Shown: positions 1 to 8,877, numbered from the stretch's first letter. The stretch is DNA of 64,000 bases from Candidatus Collinsella stercoripullorum (GCA_019117005.1 DXAO01000007.1:34657-98656), one strand, 5' to 3'. The notes: generated from the sequence alone by a model not told the origin. A program made the numbers and translations.

Positions 1-132
1 CATGCCGAGCTGCTCCGCAGCTGCCCCGAGTACCTGGAGATCGCCAAGAGCCAGCTGTCCGCATCCGAGCTGGGGCTCGACGGGGAGGAAGCCCCCGCAC
101 CCGGCTCCCTTCAGGAAGGAGGTGAGCGCTGA
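1..132 (+). CDS. ABC exporter subunit, C-terminal end only (cut by window edge)
   Basis: The frame is open from base 1 and ends with TGA at 130-132, giving the last 43 residues. It begins HAELL, the segment found just after the H-loop near the end of the nucleotide-binding domain of ABC exporters, and finishes with a short hydrophilic tail. The stop codon overlaps the start of the next gene (ATGA at 132), which encodes a full ABC exporter half-transporter. The two are therefore probably the partners of a heterodimeric exporter. Nothing can be said about the rest of this gene. Confidence 0.8.
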   Translation, partial: HAELLRSCPEYLEIAKSQLSASELGLDGEEAPAPGSLQEGGER

Positions 133-1949
133 TGCCAGGTCCCGCGCACCGCGGCCCCGCCTCTGAGCGCGCCCGCGACTTCTCGGGCACGCTCAAGCAG
201 CTGGTCGCCTACCTCGCCCATGAGCGCATCGCGCTCGTCATCGCGCTCGTCTGCGCCATCGCCTCGGTCGTCTTCAACGTCGTGGGCCCGCGCATCCTGG
301 GCCAGGCGACCACCAAGCTGTTCGAGGGCATCACCGCCAAGGTCATGGGCACCGGCTCGATCGACTTCGCCGGGATCGGGTACATCCTGGCCGGCCTGCT
401 GTGCCTCTACCTCACCTCCGCGGCCTTCAACTTCTGCCAGGGCTGGCTCATGACCGGGGTCACGCAGCGCGTGTGCTACCGCATGCGCCGCGAGATCGTG
501 GAGAAGATCGACCGCATGCCGCTCGCCTACTTCGAGCGCAACGCGGTCGGCGACGTGCTGTCGCGCATCACCAACGACGTCGACACCGTCGGCCAGTCGC
601 TCAACCAGTGCGTCACCCAGCTCATCACCTCCATCACGCAGATCATCGGCGTGACGGTCATGATGCTGTCGGTCTCCGTCGCGCTCGCCGGCCTCACCTT
701 CCTCACGATCCCGGTCTCGCTCGTGCTCATCGTGCTCGTCGTGCGCACCTCCCAGCGCTACTTCCGCCAGCAGCAGGTGCTGCTCGGCCGGGTCGACGGC
801 ACCATCGAGGAGAGCTTCTCCGGGCAGAACGTCATCAAGGTGTTCAACCGCGAGCAGCGCGCCGTGGCCGATTTCGACGCCGACAACGACCTGCTCTACC
901 AGGCCGGCTGGCGCTCGCAGTTCCTCTCGGGCCTCATGCAGCCGATCATGAACTTCGTGGCGAACCTCGCCTATGTCGCTGTGGTGTCCTTCGGCGCGTT
1001 CCTCGCCGTCGCGGGCTCCATCTCCGTGGGCGACATCCAGGCGTTCATGCAGTACGTGCGCAACTTCACCCAGCCCATCACCCAGCTCACGCAGGTGTCC
1101 AACATGCTGCAGATGCTGTCCGCCGCCGCCGAGCGCGTCTTCGAGTTCCTCGCCGAGCCCGAGGAGACGCCCGACGCCGTGACGCCCGAGCTCCCTGCCC
1201 GCGGCCGCGGCGCGGTCGAGTTCGACCGCGTCCGGTTCGGGTACGTGCCCAACAAGACCGTGATCCACGACTTCAGCTGCCGGGTCGAGCCCGGCCAGAC
1301 GGTCGCCATCGTCGGCCCCACGGGCGCCGGCAAGACGACCCTCATGAAGCTGCTCATGCGCTTCTACGACGTCAACGCGGGCTCGGTGCGCGTCGACGGC
1401 GTCGACGTGCGCGACTACGCCCGCGACGACCTGCGCGCCGGCTTCGCCATGGTGCTACAGGACACGTGGCTGTTCCAGGGCTCGATCATGGAGAACATCC
1501 GGTACGGGCGCGCCGACGCCACGGGCGACGAGGTCCGCGCCGCCGCCCGCGCCGCGCTCGCCGACCACTTCATCCGCACGCTGCCCGGCGGGTACGACTT
1601 CGAGCTGAACGAGGACGCCTCCAACGTGAGCCAGGGGCAGCGGCAGCTGCTCACCATCGCGCGCGCCTTCATCGCCGACCGCCCGATCCTCATCCTGGAC
1701 GAGGCGACCTCGAACGTGGACACGCGCACCGAGGAGCGCATCCAGCGCGCCATGGACGCCCTCATGCAGGGCCGTACGAGCTTCGTCATCGCGCACCGCC
1801 TCTCCACGATCCGCAACGCGGACAAGATCCTGGTGCTGCGCGACGGCGACATCGTCGAGTCGGGCACCCACGAGGAGCTGCTCGCGCAGGACGGCTTCTA
1901 CGCCGAGCTCTACAACTCCCAGTTCGCCGACACGGGCGAGCAGGACTGA
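132..1949 (+). CDS. ABC transporter, fused permease and ATP-binding protein (exporter type)
   Basis: 605 residues, the usual size of an exporter half-transporter. Residues about 30-320 form the six-helix membrane domain. Residues about 360-600 are the ATPase, with Walker A GPTGAGKTT at about 395-403, a signature written NVSQGQ, Walker B ILILDEATSNVD and an IAHRLST H-loop. The start ATG overlaps the TGA of the upstream exporter gene and has an AAGGAGGTGAG ribosome site ahead of it, so the two products are coupled and probably form a heterodimer. The signature departs from LSGGQ (VSQGQ), which is common in one half of heterodimeric exporters. The substrate cannot be told from sequence; drugs, lipids or peptides are all possible. 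Confidence 0.93.
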   Translation: MPGPAHRGPASERARDFSGTLKQLVAYLAHERIALVIALVCAIASVVFNVVGPRILGQATTKLFEGITAKVMGTGSIDFAGIGYILAGLLCLYLTSAAFNFCQGWLMTGVTQRVCYRMRREIVEKIDRMPLAYFERNAVGDVLSRITNDVDTVGQSLNQCVTQLITSITQIIGVTVMMLSVSVALAGLTFLTIPVSLVLIVLVVRTSQRYFRQQQVLLGRVDGTIEESFSGQNVIKVFNREQRAVADFDADNDLLYQAGWRSQFLSGLMQPIMNFVANLAYVAVVSFGAFLAVAGSISVGDIQAFMQYVRNFTQPITQLTQVSNMLQMLSAAAERVFEFLAEPEETPDAVTPELPARGRGAVEFDRVRFGYVPNKTVIHDFSCRVEPGQTVAIVGPTGAGKTTLMKLLMRFYDVNAGSVRVDGVDVRDYARDDLRAGFAMVLQDTWLFQGSIMENIRYGRADATGDEVRAAARAALADHFIRTLPGGYDFELNEDASNVSQGQRQLLTIARAFIADRPILILDEATSNVDTRTEERIQRAMDALMQGRTSFVIAHRLSTIRNADKILVLRDGDIVESGTHEELLAQDGFYAELYNSQFADTGEQD

Positions 1950-2002
1950 TCCCGGGCGGCCCCTTCCGGGGCGAGCCGTCCTAGGGCGGGGCCGCGCGCC
2001 GT

Positions 2003-2039
2003 GCGGGCGCCGGGCGGGACGTTCCCGCGCGGCGCCCGC
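2003..2039 (+). terminator. Nested GC hairpin after the ABC exporter
   Basis: Perfect 9-bp outer stem (2003-2011 with 2031-2039) enclosing a perfect 6-bp inner stem (2014-2019 with 2023-2028, loop CGT). It lies about 50 bp after the exporter stop and before a likely promoter. No run of T follows, so it is a GC-only hairpin and its termination activity is inferred. Confidence 0.45.
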
Positions 2040-2059
2040 TCGCGTCGGGATCCCCAAGT

Positions 2060-2090
2060 TTGTTTCAAATCATGAGTGAACGGGTATGAT
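2060..2090 (+). promoter_or_regulatory. Possible promoter of the amino-acid ABC importer operon
   Basis: TATGAT at 2085-2090 lies in a short AT-rich island. The best -35 candidates are TTGTTT (2060-2065, spacing 19) or TTTCAA (2062-2067, spacing 17), neither strong. It is about 80 bases ahead of the binding-protein gene, whose AAAGGA ribosome site is at about 2159-2164. Confidence 0.35.
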
Positions 2091-2171
2091 TTTGCCTTAG
2101 AATATCGTTCAACGCGTTTGTCCAGCATATGCTTTAGTGCGATGCTGCGCGCATAGACGAAAGGATGCACC

Positions 2172-3173
2172 ATGTCCAACAACACCCCGCGCCCCGAGCT
2201 CCTGCTCGACCGCCGTCACGCGCTGCTCGGCCTGGGCGCCGCAGGCGCCGTCGCGGCCTTCGGCCTCTCCGGCTGCAGCGACGAGCCCGCCCCCGCGCCC
2301 GAGGGCTCCGGCGACGCAGGCTCCTCCTCCGACGACGCGCAGGAGGCGCAGATCGACGCCGCCGCCTACGACGAGCTCGTGGCCTCAGCGCCCGTCGCCG
2401 ACGACGCCGTCGTCGAGGCGAGCGCCTGGGCGTCCAAGATCCGCGACGCCGGCAGCATGCGCGTCGGCGGCGTCCAGACCTCCCTGCTGTTCTGCCTCAT
2501 GAACGAGAAGGACAACAAGGTCCGCGGCTTCGACGCCGGCCTCTTCCAGATGCTCGCCCGCTACATCCTGGGAGACGAGAACGCCTACGAGCTCACCCAG
2601 GTGACCTCCGACACGCGTGAGAGCGTCCTCACCAACGACCAGGTCGACGCCGTGTTCGCCACCTACTCCATCACCGACGAGCGCAAGGAGATCATCTCCT
2701 TCGCCGGCCCGTACTACACCACCCAGCAGTCCATCCTGGTGATGGCCGACAACTCCGACATCAACGGGGTCGACGATCTCGCGGGCAAAAACGTCGCCGC
2801 CCAGTCCGGCTCCACCGGCCCGTCGGTCCTCGAGGAGTACGCCCCCGAGGCGACCATCCAGGAGTTCTCCACCGATGAGGAGGCGCGCACCGCGCTCAAG
2901 CAGGGCCGCGTCGACGCCTATGTGATCGACACCGCCATGCAGATGGGCTCCATGACCCGCGAGCCCGGCGTGTACCGCCTGGCGGGCGAGGAGTTCGGCC
3001 CGGTCGACGCCTACGGCATCGGCCTGCCGCTCGACTCCGACGGCGTCGAGTTCGTGAACACCTGGCTGGCCTCCATCGAGGAGGACGGCACCTGGTCCGA
3101 GCTGTGGAAGGTCTGCATCGGCGACCGCGCCGAGGTTGAGACGGCCCCCGAGCCGCCGGCGATCGGCGCGTAG
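2172..3173 (+). CDS. Amino-acid ABC transporter substrate-binding lipoprotein
   Basis: 333 residues. The N-terminus has a twin-arginine pair (RRHALLG, residues 14-20), a hydrophobic stretch and a lipobox LSGC with the lipid-attached Cys at 35, followed by an acidic, Ser/Ala-rich linker to about residue 60. The rest is a family 3 periplasmic-binding-type domain of the kind that binds glutamate, glutamine or other polar amino acids. The RR pair suggests possible Tat export, though the motif is incomplete. It is the first gene of a four-gene importer (binding protein, two permeases, ATPase), the same set as the GluABCD glutamate system. Glutamate is a reasonable guess; the ligand is not proven. 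Confidence 0.92.
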   Translation: MSNNTPRPELLLDRRHALLGLGAAGAVAAFGLSGCSDEPAPAPEGSGDAGSSSDDAQEAQIDAAAYDELVASAPVADDAVVEASAWASKIRDAGSMRVGGVQTSLLFCLMNEKDNKVRGFDAGLFQMLARYILGDENAYELTQVTSDTRESVLTNDQVDAVFATYSITDERKEIISFAGPYYTTQQSILVMADNSDINGVDDLAGKNVAAQSGSTGPSVLEEYAPEATIQEFSTDEEARTALKQGRVDAYVIDTAMQMGSMTREPGVYRLAGEEFGPVDAYGIGLPLDSDGVEFVNTWLASIEEDGTWSELWKVCIGDRAEVETAPEPPAIGA

Positions 3174-3275
3174 GCGCCCGTCTCCATCCCGTCGCCGCCG
3201 GCGGCGGGGGATAGGTCAGGTTGCCGTGGGGCCGGCGCCGTCGCGCGCGGGCCCCGCGGCCGTTAAGGAGGCTGC

Positions 3276-3935
3276 ATGGGAATCTCCGAGCTCCTCTCAA
3301 CCTACGGGGGTGACTACCTCTCGGCCCTCGTCACCACCTGGTGGATGACGGCCGTCTCGTTCGCCTTCGTGATGGTGCTGTCCGTCGCCATCACGGTGAT
3401 GCGCGTGTCGCCCCTGAAGCCCCTGCGGCTCGCGGGCGACTTCTACGTCCAGGTGTTCCGCAACATCCCGGGCGTGGCGCTGCTCGTCATCGTGGTGTAC
3501 GCCCTGCCCAACCTGCGCGTCGTGCTCGACTACACCACCTGCGTGATCGTGACGACGGTGCTCATGGCCTCGGCGTTCGGCTCCGAGAACTTCATGAGCG
3601 GCATCAACACGATCGGCGTGGGGCAGATCGAGGCGGCCCGCTCGCTCGGGCTCACCTTCACGCAGATCATCTCGAAGATCGTCATCCCCCAGGCGCTCCG
3701 CTCGGCGGTCCTGCCCATGACGAACCTCCTGATCGCCGTGATGCTCACCACCGCCTTGGGCTCCCAGGTCCCCATGAACCCCGAGGAGCTCACGGGCATC
3801 GTGTCCTATATCAACACCCGTTCCACCGGCGGCGTGCTCGCGTTCCTCATCGCGGCGCTCGGCTACGTGGGGACGGCGGCGGTCATCAGCCTGGTCGGCA
3901 ACCGCCTGGACAAGAAGGTGAGGATCTTGAGATGA
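3276..3935 (+). CDS. Amino-acid ABC transporter permease, first subunit
   Basis: 219 residues with several hydrophobic segments and the permease coupling loop near residues 125-150 (EAARSLG followed by a run ending VIPQALR), typical of the His/Glu/Arg permease family. A strong TAAGGAGG site precedes the ATG at 3276. It overlaps the next permease gene by 4 bases. Two different permeases in one operon imply a heterodimeric channel, as in GluC/GluD-type systems. Confidence 0.92.
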   Translation: MGISELLSTYGGDYLSALVTTWWMTAVSFAFVMVLSVAITVMRVSPLKPLRLAGDFYVQVFRNIPGVALLVIVVYALPNLRVVLDYTTCVIVTTVLMASAFGSENFMSGINTIGVGQIEAARSLGLTFTQIISKIVIPQALRSAVLPMTNLLIAVMLTTALGSQVPMNPEELTGIVSYINTRSTGGVLAFLIAALGYVGTAAVISLVGNRLDKKVRILR

Positions 3936-4762
3936 GCGCGCCCGCACGTCCCACCAGCATCCGCGATGCGCTCTACGAGGCCCCCGGCCCCCGCACCCGC
4001 CGCCTGATGGTGGCGGGGACGGTGGTCACGGGCATCCTCGTGATCATCGGCATCGGCCTCGTGATCCGGCAGTTCTACGTGACCGGCCAGCTCGCCCCGC
4101 GCTACTGGACCTTCCTCGCGCAGCCCACCACCTGGCGCTACCTGCTCCAGGGGTTCCGCGGCACGGTGAGCGTCGCGCTGACCGCGGGCGTCCTGTCCCT
4201 GCTGCTCGGCCTCGTCCTGATGCTCGGCCGCACGAGCGGCATCCGCCCGCTCTCGGCGCTCTGCCGCGTCGTCACCGACTTCTTCCGCGGCGTGCCGAGC
4301 CTGCTGCTCATCTATTTCTTCTTCCTCGCGGTCCCGCAGTACGGCATAAGGCTGTCCTCCTTCTGGATGATCACGCTCCCGGTGACGCTGGCAGCCTCCG
4401 GCGTGCTCGCCGAGGTCCTCCGCGCCGGCGTGAACGCCGTCCCGCGCGGCCAGGTCGAGGCCGCCCTGTCCCTCGGCATGCGGCGCGGGCGCATCATGTT
4501 CAAGATCGTGCTGCCCCAGGCCGTCCGCTTCGTGATCCCCTCGCTGATCTCGCAGCTCGTGGTCGTCGTGAAGGACACCACGGTCGCCTACGTGGTGAGC
4601 TACCCCGACCTCATGCAGAACGCGCGCGTCCTCATCACCAACTACGACGCGCTCGTCTCCATGTACTTCACCGTCGCCATCGTCTACATCCTGCTCAACT
4701 ACGCCATCAACAAGCTGTCCGGCTTCGTCGCCGAGCGCATGGGCGTCAAGATCATCCGCTAG
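3932..4762 (+). CDS. Amino-acid ABC transporter permease, second subunit
   Basis: 276 residues from the ATG at 3932, which overlaps the previous stop (ATGA) and has an AGGTGAGG site before it. The frame stays open far upstream, but that part overlaps the first permease in another frame and is not coding. An N-terminal cytoplasmic tail (about 25 residues) is followed by transmembrane helices and the coupling loop EAALSLGM with VLPQAVRFVIP. It pairs with the upstream permease and is served by the ATPase at 4790. Confidence 0.9.
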   Translation: MSAPARPTSIRDALYEAPGPRTRRLMVAGTVVTGILVIIGIGLVIRQFYVTGQLAPRYWTFLAQPTTWRYLLQGFRGTVSVALTAGVLSLLLGLVLMLGRTSGIRPLSALCRVVTDFFRGVPSLLLIYFFFLAVPQYGIRLSSFWMITLPVTLAASGVLAEVLRAGVNAVPRGQVEAALSLGMRRGRIMFKIVLPQAVRFVIPSLISQLVVVVKDTTVAYVVSYPDLMQNARVLITNYDALVSMYFTVAIVYILLNYAINKLSGFVAERMGVKIIR

Positions 4763-4789
4763 CCATCGCGCCTGCGAGAGGGGAGAACC

Positions 4790-5548
4790 ATGACATCCGA
4801 CCGTACCGGCGATGTGCCCGTCATCGAGCTGCGCCACGTCGACAAGCACTTCGGGGACCTGCACGTCCTGCGCGACATCAACCTCGCGGTGGCGCGCGGC
4901 GAGGTGCTCGTGGTCATCGGCCCGTCCGGCTCCGGCAAGTCGACGCTGTGCCGGACCATCAACCGCCTCGAGACCATCGACTCGGGCGAGGTGCTCATCG
5001 AGGGCAAGCCCCTGCCGCTCGAGGGGCGCGAGCTCGCGGCGATGCGCGCCGAGCTCGGCATGGTGTTCCAGAGCTTCAACCTGTTCGCCCACAAGACCAT
5101 CCTCGAGAACGTGACGCTCGGACCCGTCGACGTCCTGGGGATGGACAAGGCCGAGGCCCGCGCCCGCGCCATGGAGCTGCTCGAGCGCGTGGGCGTGGCG
5201 GAGCAGGCCGACAAGGTGCCCGCCCAGCTGTCCGGCGGGCAGCAGCAGCGCGTGGCCATCGCCCGGTCGCTCGCGATGCACCCCAAGGCGATGCTGTTCG
5301 ACGAGCCGACGAGCGCGCTCGACCCCGAGATGATCAACGAGGTGCTCGATGTCATGGTCGAGCTCGCGCGCGGCGGCATGACCATGGTCGTCGTCACGCA
5401 CGAGATGAGCTTCGCGCGCCGCGTCGCCGACCGCGTGGTGTTCATGGCCGACGGCCAGATCGTCGAGGAGGGGGCGCCCGACGCCTTCTTCGACCATCCG
5501 CGGACCCAGCGCGCCCGCGACTTCCTGGACTCGATCCGGGGGCACTGA
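4790..5548 (+). CDS. Amino-acid ABC transporter ATP-binding protein (GlnQ type)
   Basis: 252 residues, the usual size. Walker [10 protein letters not shown] at 44-52, Q-loop VFQSFNLF, signature LSGGQQQR, Walker [14 protein letters not shown] and the H-loop [10 protein letters not shown] are all intact. It is the last gene of the importer operon and energises the two permeases encoded just upstream. A GAGAGGGGAG ribosome site lies before the ATG. Two GC hairpins follow. Confidence 0.95.
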   Translation: MTSDRTGDVPVIELRHVDKHFGDLHVLRDINLAVARGEVLVVIGPSGSGKSTLCRTINRLETIDSGEVLIEGKPLPLEGRELAAMRAELGMVFQSFNLFAHKTILENVTLGPVDVLGMDKAEARARAMELLERVGVAEQADKVPAQLSGGQQQRVAIARSLAMHPKAMLFDEPTSALDPEMINEVLDVMVELARGGMTMVVVTHEMSFARRVADRVVFMADGQIVEEGAPDAFFDHPRTQRARDFLDSIRGH

Positions 5549-5556
5549 CCCCCTGC

Positions 5557-5622
5557 GGGGCGCGAGCGCCCCGTCCCGTTCAACCCGTCGCGCGCCCGCG
5601 CCCGCATCCGGGCGCGGGCGCG
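5557..5622 (+). terminator. Two consecutive GC hairpins after the importer operon
   Basis: The first hairpin is GGGGCG-CGAG-CGCCCC at 5557-5572. The second is a perfect 14-bp stem (5591-5604 with 5609-5622) closed by the tetraloop CATC. Neither is followed by a T-run. The position at the end of an operon and before a gene with its own ribosome site supports a terminator role, but the second could also be a transcript-stabilising hairpin. Confidence 0.5.
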
Positions 5623-5656
5623 CGGATACCCATGAGAGAAGCAAGGTGGATGCCCC

Positions 5657-6454
5657 ATGGCGCAAGAACCCGAATACGTACCCGCTGCCGCCTCTGAGCG
5701 GCCCGTGATCCTCGTCGCCCCGCGCCTGGAGGACTGCCAGCCCTGCCTCAAGATGCCCGAGAAGCTCGCGCCCGAGGAGACCGCCGCGACCGTGTTCCTC
5801 GATGCGATCCTCGCTGCGGGCGGCCTGCCGCTCATGGCCCCGCTGACCGAGGACGAGGGGCTCATCGCGCGCATGGTCGAGATGGCCGACGGCATCGCCC
5901 TGCCCGGCGGCCAGGACGTGAGCCCCGCGCTGTGGGGAGACGACTCCCCCTACGACGAGGCCCTGCTGTGCCCTGAGCGCGACGCGTTCGAGGCCCGCCT
6001 CATCAAGGCGGCGCTCGCGGCCCACCGGCCCATCTTCGCCACCTGCCGCGGCGCCCAGATCCTGAACGTCGCGCTCGGCGGGAGCCTGTGCATGGACGTG
6101 CCGTCCTTCGAGCCGGTCGACGGGATGGCGCTGTGGCGCCACCGCCCCATCCTGTCCGACCCCGCCCATCCCGTGGAGGTGAGGGCGGGCTCGCTGCTCG
6201 AGCGCGCGCTCGGCGGGTTCACGCAGGTCCAGGCGAACTCCAGCCACCACTGCTGCGTCGACCGGCTGGGGGAGGGGGTCGAGCTCGTGGCCCGCGCCAC
6301 CGACGGGGTCCCCGAGGGCATCGAGGTGCCCTCCGAGCGGTTCTGCCTGGGCGTCCAGTGGCATCCGGAGTACACCTGGCGCACGCTGCCCACCGACTTC
6401 AACCTCTGGCGCTCCTTCGTGGACGCCGCGGCGGAGGTCCGCGCCGCGCGCTGA
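5657..6454 (+). CDS. Gamma-glutamyl-gamma-aminobutyrate hydrolase family protein (peptidase C26)
   Basis: 265 residues of class-I glutamine-amidotransferase fold. The nucleophile is Cys130 in the elbow ATCRGAQ, with an upstream PGGQDVSP motif (83-90) and the catalytic His236/Glu238 in GVQWHPEY. The family (PuuD-like) hydrolyses gamma-glutamyl amide bonds, for example freeing glutamate from gamma-Glu-GABA or folate polyglutamates. It lies just after a probable glutamate importer, which fits a role in glutamyl-compound salvage, but the substrate is not visible in the sequence. The start is the ATG at 5657, with AGCAAGGTGG upstream. Confidence 0.9.
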   Translation: MAQEPEYVPAAASERPVILVAPRLEDCQPCLKMPEKLAPEETAATVFLDAILAAGGLPLMAPLTEDEGLIARMVEMADGIALPGGQDVSPALWGDDSPYDEALLCPERDAFEARLIKAALAAHRPIFATCRGAQILNVALGGSLCMDVPSFEPVDGMALWRHRPILSDPAHPVEVRAGSLLERALGGFTQVQANSSHHCCVDRLGEGVELVARATDGVPEGIEVPSERFCLGVQWHPEYTWRTLPTDFNLWRSFVDAAAEVRAAR

Positions 6455-6510
6455 GCCCTGTCGCGCGGGGGCGGAGCCCGTGGGGAGGGTCCGCCCGGCG
6501 CGGGGTTCTG

Positions 6511-6527
6511 GGCGGCACCCTGCCGCC
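6511..6527. terminator. Short hairpin between convergent genes
   Basis: GGCGGCA-CCC-TGCCGCC, a perfect 7-bp stem in the 144-bp gap between two converging genes, which could serve both strands. The same gap has an 11-base direct repeat GCCGGGCTCAG at 6525-6535 and 6555-6565. There is no T-run. Confidence 0.35.
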
Positions 6528-6598
6528 GGGCTCAGGGCGTCCCCCCCCTCGCGCGCCGGGCTCAGCGCGCCGTGTTTCGGGCTCGGGGCCGCGGCGGT

Positions 6599-7228
6599 CT
6601 AGCGCAGGCCCATGCCCCATGCGCCCAGGAACGCCTCGACGGCGTCCTTGAGCGCGGCGGCGTCCCCGTCGAACCGGTGCGCGCGCATCCCCGCGACCTC
6701 GGCGCCGCGGCAGTTGTCCGCGTTGTCGTCCACGAACAGGCAGCGGGCCGGGTCGAGGCCGTAGCGTCCGCAGAGCAGCAGGTAGATCGCCGGGTCCGGC
6801 TTCATGACCCGCTCGAACCCGGAGACCACCCGGCCGTCCATGAGCGGGTAGGCGGGGCAGCCGGCGAGCTGCAGGTCGATGCGGGTCGAGGCGTTCGAGA
6901 GCAGGTAGGCGCCCGCGCCGGCGCGTTTGAGGCGGGCGACGAGGTCGCAGACGGGGATGATGGGCTCCGATCGCTCCGGCCAGTGCTCGAGGCACGCGTG
7001 CAGCGCCGCATGCAGCCGAAGGGGCAGGTGCGCCTCCGCGACGCGCCGCATGGTGTCGTGGCCGATCGCGCCCGCGTCGAGCAGGGCCCATTCCGGCCTG
7101 CCGAACAGCGCGGCATGGAGCAGGCGCGCGTCGTCGTCGGAGTCGGTGAAGCACCGGGCGAAATACGGCCCGTCGAAGGTCATGAGCACGTTGCCCATGT
7201 CGAACACCACGTTCGGGCGGCCGTCCAT
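6599..7228 (-). CDS. HAD-superfamily hydrolase, YihX-like subfamily IA
   Basis: 209 residues from the ATG at 7228, chosen because GGAGGGAGAGGT lies directly ahead of it; the open frame extends further upstream but overlaps the neighbouring gene. The N-terminal motif VFDMGNVLM holds the nucleophile Asp10, with Gly in place of the usual second Asp, as in the YihX-type 'DxGNV' phosphatases. Later motifs are LLSNAST (motif II), a Lys in MKPDPAIYL (motif III) and FVDDNADN (motif IV). It probably dephosphorylates a small sugar phosphate; the substrate is unknown. Confidence 0.88.
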   Translation of the reverse strand: MDGRPNVVFDMGNVLMTFDGPYFARCFTDSDDDARLLHAALFGRPEWALLDAGAIGHDTMRRVAEAHLPLRLHAALHACLEHWPERSEPIIPVCDLVARLKRAGAGAYLLSNASTRIDLQLAGCPAYPLMDGRVVSGFERVMKPDPAIYLLLCGRYGLDPARCLFVDDNADNCRGAEVAGMRAHRFDGDAAALKDAVEAFLGAWGMGLR

Positions 7229-7266
7229 ACCTCTCCCTCCATCCGCCCGCCATGCGGCGGGTCCTC

Positions 7267-8013
7267 CTACAGGGTCAGCTCCACCACGGCGAAGGGCGAG
7301 CCCGCGGCATCTTCCAGGGACGCGGCGATGACGCCGCCGTCGCGGGCGACGCGCGGGTGCACGGTGTCCCCGAGGACCGCGGCGCGGTGGTAATCCACGC
7401 GCGCGCGGCGCGGGGCGACCTCGTAGGGCAGGGCCTCCAGCGCGATCTGGATGTAGCGGCAGTTGTTGACGTGCTCGTTGGTGTCGATGAGCCCGCGCCG
7501 CACGGGGACGGGGTCGCAGGGCTCGAGCCCATCGGGCAGCTTCACGCGACGGGGCTCCTCGGGCATCTCCAGGGGATCGTGCACCCCGTATGGTTCGACG
7601 TGCTCGGGTCCCGGCCGCGTCGGCCTCCCGGTCTCGAGGTCGATGAACGCCCATGACGAGTCGGCGCGGGCGATCATGGTGCCCGACTCGTCGCGCAGGT
7701 AGAAGTTGCGCTTCGCGGTGAACCCGCGGAACCGGGCGGCGCGCGTACCCACCGTGATCGATTCGCACAGCGAGGGGTAGCGGTCTATGACGATGTGCCA
7801 GTGGGTGAGGACCCAGGCGCGCTGCTCATGCCGGAGCCAGGCCATGCCCACCCCGAGCGCCTCCGACTGGAAGGTGCTGCAGTCCTGGAACGCGTCGACG
7901 AGCGCGGGCAGGGTCATGAGGCCCCGGTGCCCGCATTCGCTGTAGCGCACGTAGGTCGGGTATTCGAAGACCGTGAGGTCCCCGGAAAGGTCGATGGGCG
8001 GATTCGTCGCCAT
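7267..8013 (-). CDS. Acyl-ACP thioesterase family protein
   Basis: 248 residues from the ATG at 8013, which has GAGGAG ahead of it; 16 further in-frame residues upstream lack such a site. The layout is the double hot-dog fold of acyl-ACP thioesterases: an N-terminal half (about 15-145) with the substrate-loading helix, and a C-terminal half beginning near 160 with the catalytic Asn/His signature DTNEHVNN (177-184). The enzyme releases fatty acids from acyl carrier protein. The gap to the HAD gene downstream is 38 bp, so the two may share a transcript. acpP and plsX are elsewhere in this window. Confidence 0.88.
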   Translation of the reverse strand: MATNPPIDLSGDLTVFEYPTYVRYSECGHRGLMTLPALVDAFQDCSTFQSEALGVGMAWLRHEQRAWVLTHWHIVIDRYPSLCESITVGTRAARFRGFTAKRNFYLRDESGTMIARADSSWAFIDLETGRPTRPGPEHVEPYGVHDPLEMPEEPRRVKLPDGLEPCDPVPVRRGLIDTNEHVNNCRYIQIALEALPYEVAPRRARVDYHRAAVLGDTVHPRVARDGGVIAASLEDAAGSPFAVVELTL

Positions 8014-8051
8014 GGCGGCTCCTCGGGTGCTTCCGTTCGTTTCCGCATCAC

Positions 8052-8060
8052 AGTCTAGCA
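8052..8060 (-). promoter_or_regulatory. Extended -10 promoter of the thioesterase gene
   Basis: On the minus strand this reads TG-C-TAGACT, an extended -10, 39 bases before the chosen start codon. No convincing -35 is seen. The same TGnTAGACT sequence occurs ahead of alaS (55957-55965), which supports both. Confidence 0.45.
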
Positions 8061-8222
8061 CCGGCCGCCTTCTCGGGGCGGGCGGCTGATTCTCTGAGGC
8101 CCCACGGCGGGTCGCGATGCCGTGGATCCGGTTGCCGGGAGGGGGTGTCTAACGGCGCGAGGCGGCTGCCGTGGGAGGCGCTCGGCAACGAGAGGTGAAG
8201 GGCTGCCGAGCGGGGAGGGCGG

Positions 8223-8708
8223 TCAGAGGTCGATGACGCGCACCCGCCTGCCGCGTCCTTGCAGCAGGCGGATGAGGTCCCGCGTGCCCACGAGCACGGT
8301 CGCCGTGTTGTCGCAGGGATGGACGGCGACCCGCCCCCGTTCCACGAGCGCTCGGTCGAACACGACCTCCACGTCGCGCGCCCCGTCGTGGAGCGCCCCC
8401 AGCGGGGTGACCGATCCGGGGGAGAGGGCGAGCCTGTCCGCGAGGTCCGCAGGCGAGGCGAACGAGAGCCTGCGGGAGCCGATGCGCCCCTGCAGCTCCT
8501 TGAGTGGCATCCGCTTGTCGTCGGGCATGGTCACGAGATAGTAGCGGCGCTTCCGGTCGTCGCGCACGAACAGGTTCTTGGCGCCGAAGGCGGCGAACGG
8601 GATCCCCGCCCCGTGCGCCTGCTCGACGGTGGACACCGCCTCGTGCTCGGCGAGCTCGTAGCGTACGCCCGCCGCATCGAGCGCCGCCAGCGCCTCCCGT
8701 CTGTCCAT
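8223..8708 (-). CDS. Prolyl-tRNA editing (YbaK/ProX-type) deacylase
   Basis: 161 residues from the ATG at 8708, with GGAAGGAGGG upstream. The open frame runs 44 residues further, but that part is Arg/Pro-rich and unlike the family. The YbaK/EbsC fold is shown by the conserved patterns KNLFVRD, YYLVTMPDDKRM and the loop SLxSPGSVTPLGAL-like segment with a closing VHPCDNTATV. Freestanding proteins of this family hydrolyse Ala-tRNA(Pro) or Cys-tRNA(Pro). It is transcribed away from the S10 peptidase gene. Confidence 0.87.
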   Translation of the reverse strand: MDRREALAALDAAGVRYELAEHEAVSTVEQAHGAGIPFAAFGAKNLFVRDDRKRRYYLVTMPDDKRMPLKELQGRIGSRRLSFASPADLADRLALSPGSVTPLGALHDGARDVEVVFDRALVERGRVAVHPCDNTATVLVGTRDLIRLLQGRGRRVRVIDL

Positions 8709-8868
8709 CCCCGTCCCTCCTTCCGTCCCCGCACGCGGCTTCGGGCGCCCGTGCGGATGCTTGCGTCGCGCCTCGTCCCGCATTCTCGCTTGTAGCCCGA
8801 GTTTGTGGCCTCGGGCGCATCGCACGGGGTCCCTCGTCATGATGCGGCGCCGCGCGCGGGGCGGGCAG

Positions 8869-8877
8869 TGCTATCGT
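8869..8877 (+). promoter_or_regulatory. Possible extended -10 for the S10 peptidase gene
   Basis: TG-C-TATCGT, 73 bases before the ATG at 8951, in the 242-bp gap between divergent genes. There is no clear -35. Confidence 0.3.

Noticed and set aside
5591..5622. The 14-bp hairpin as a riboswitch ahead of the C26 hydrolase.
   Set aside because: It is a simple perfect stem-loop with a 4-base loop and no junction or conserved aptamer core; terminator or transcript-stability hairpin is simpler.
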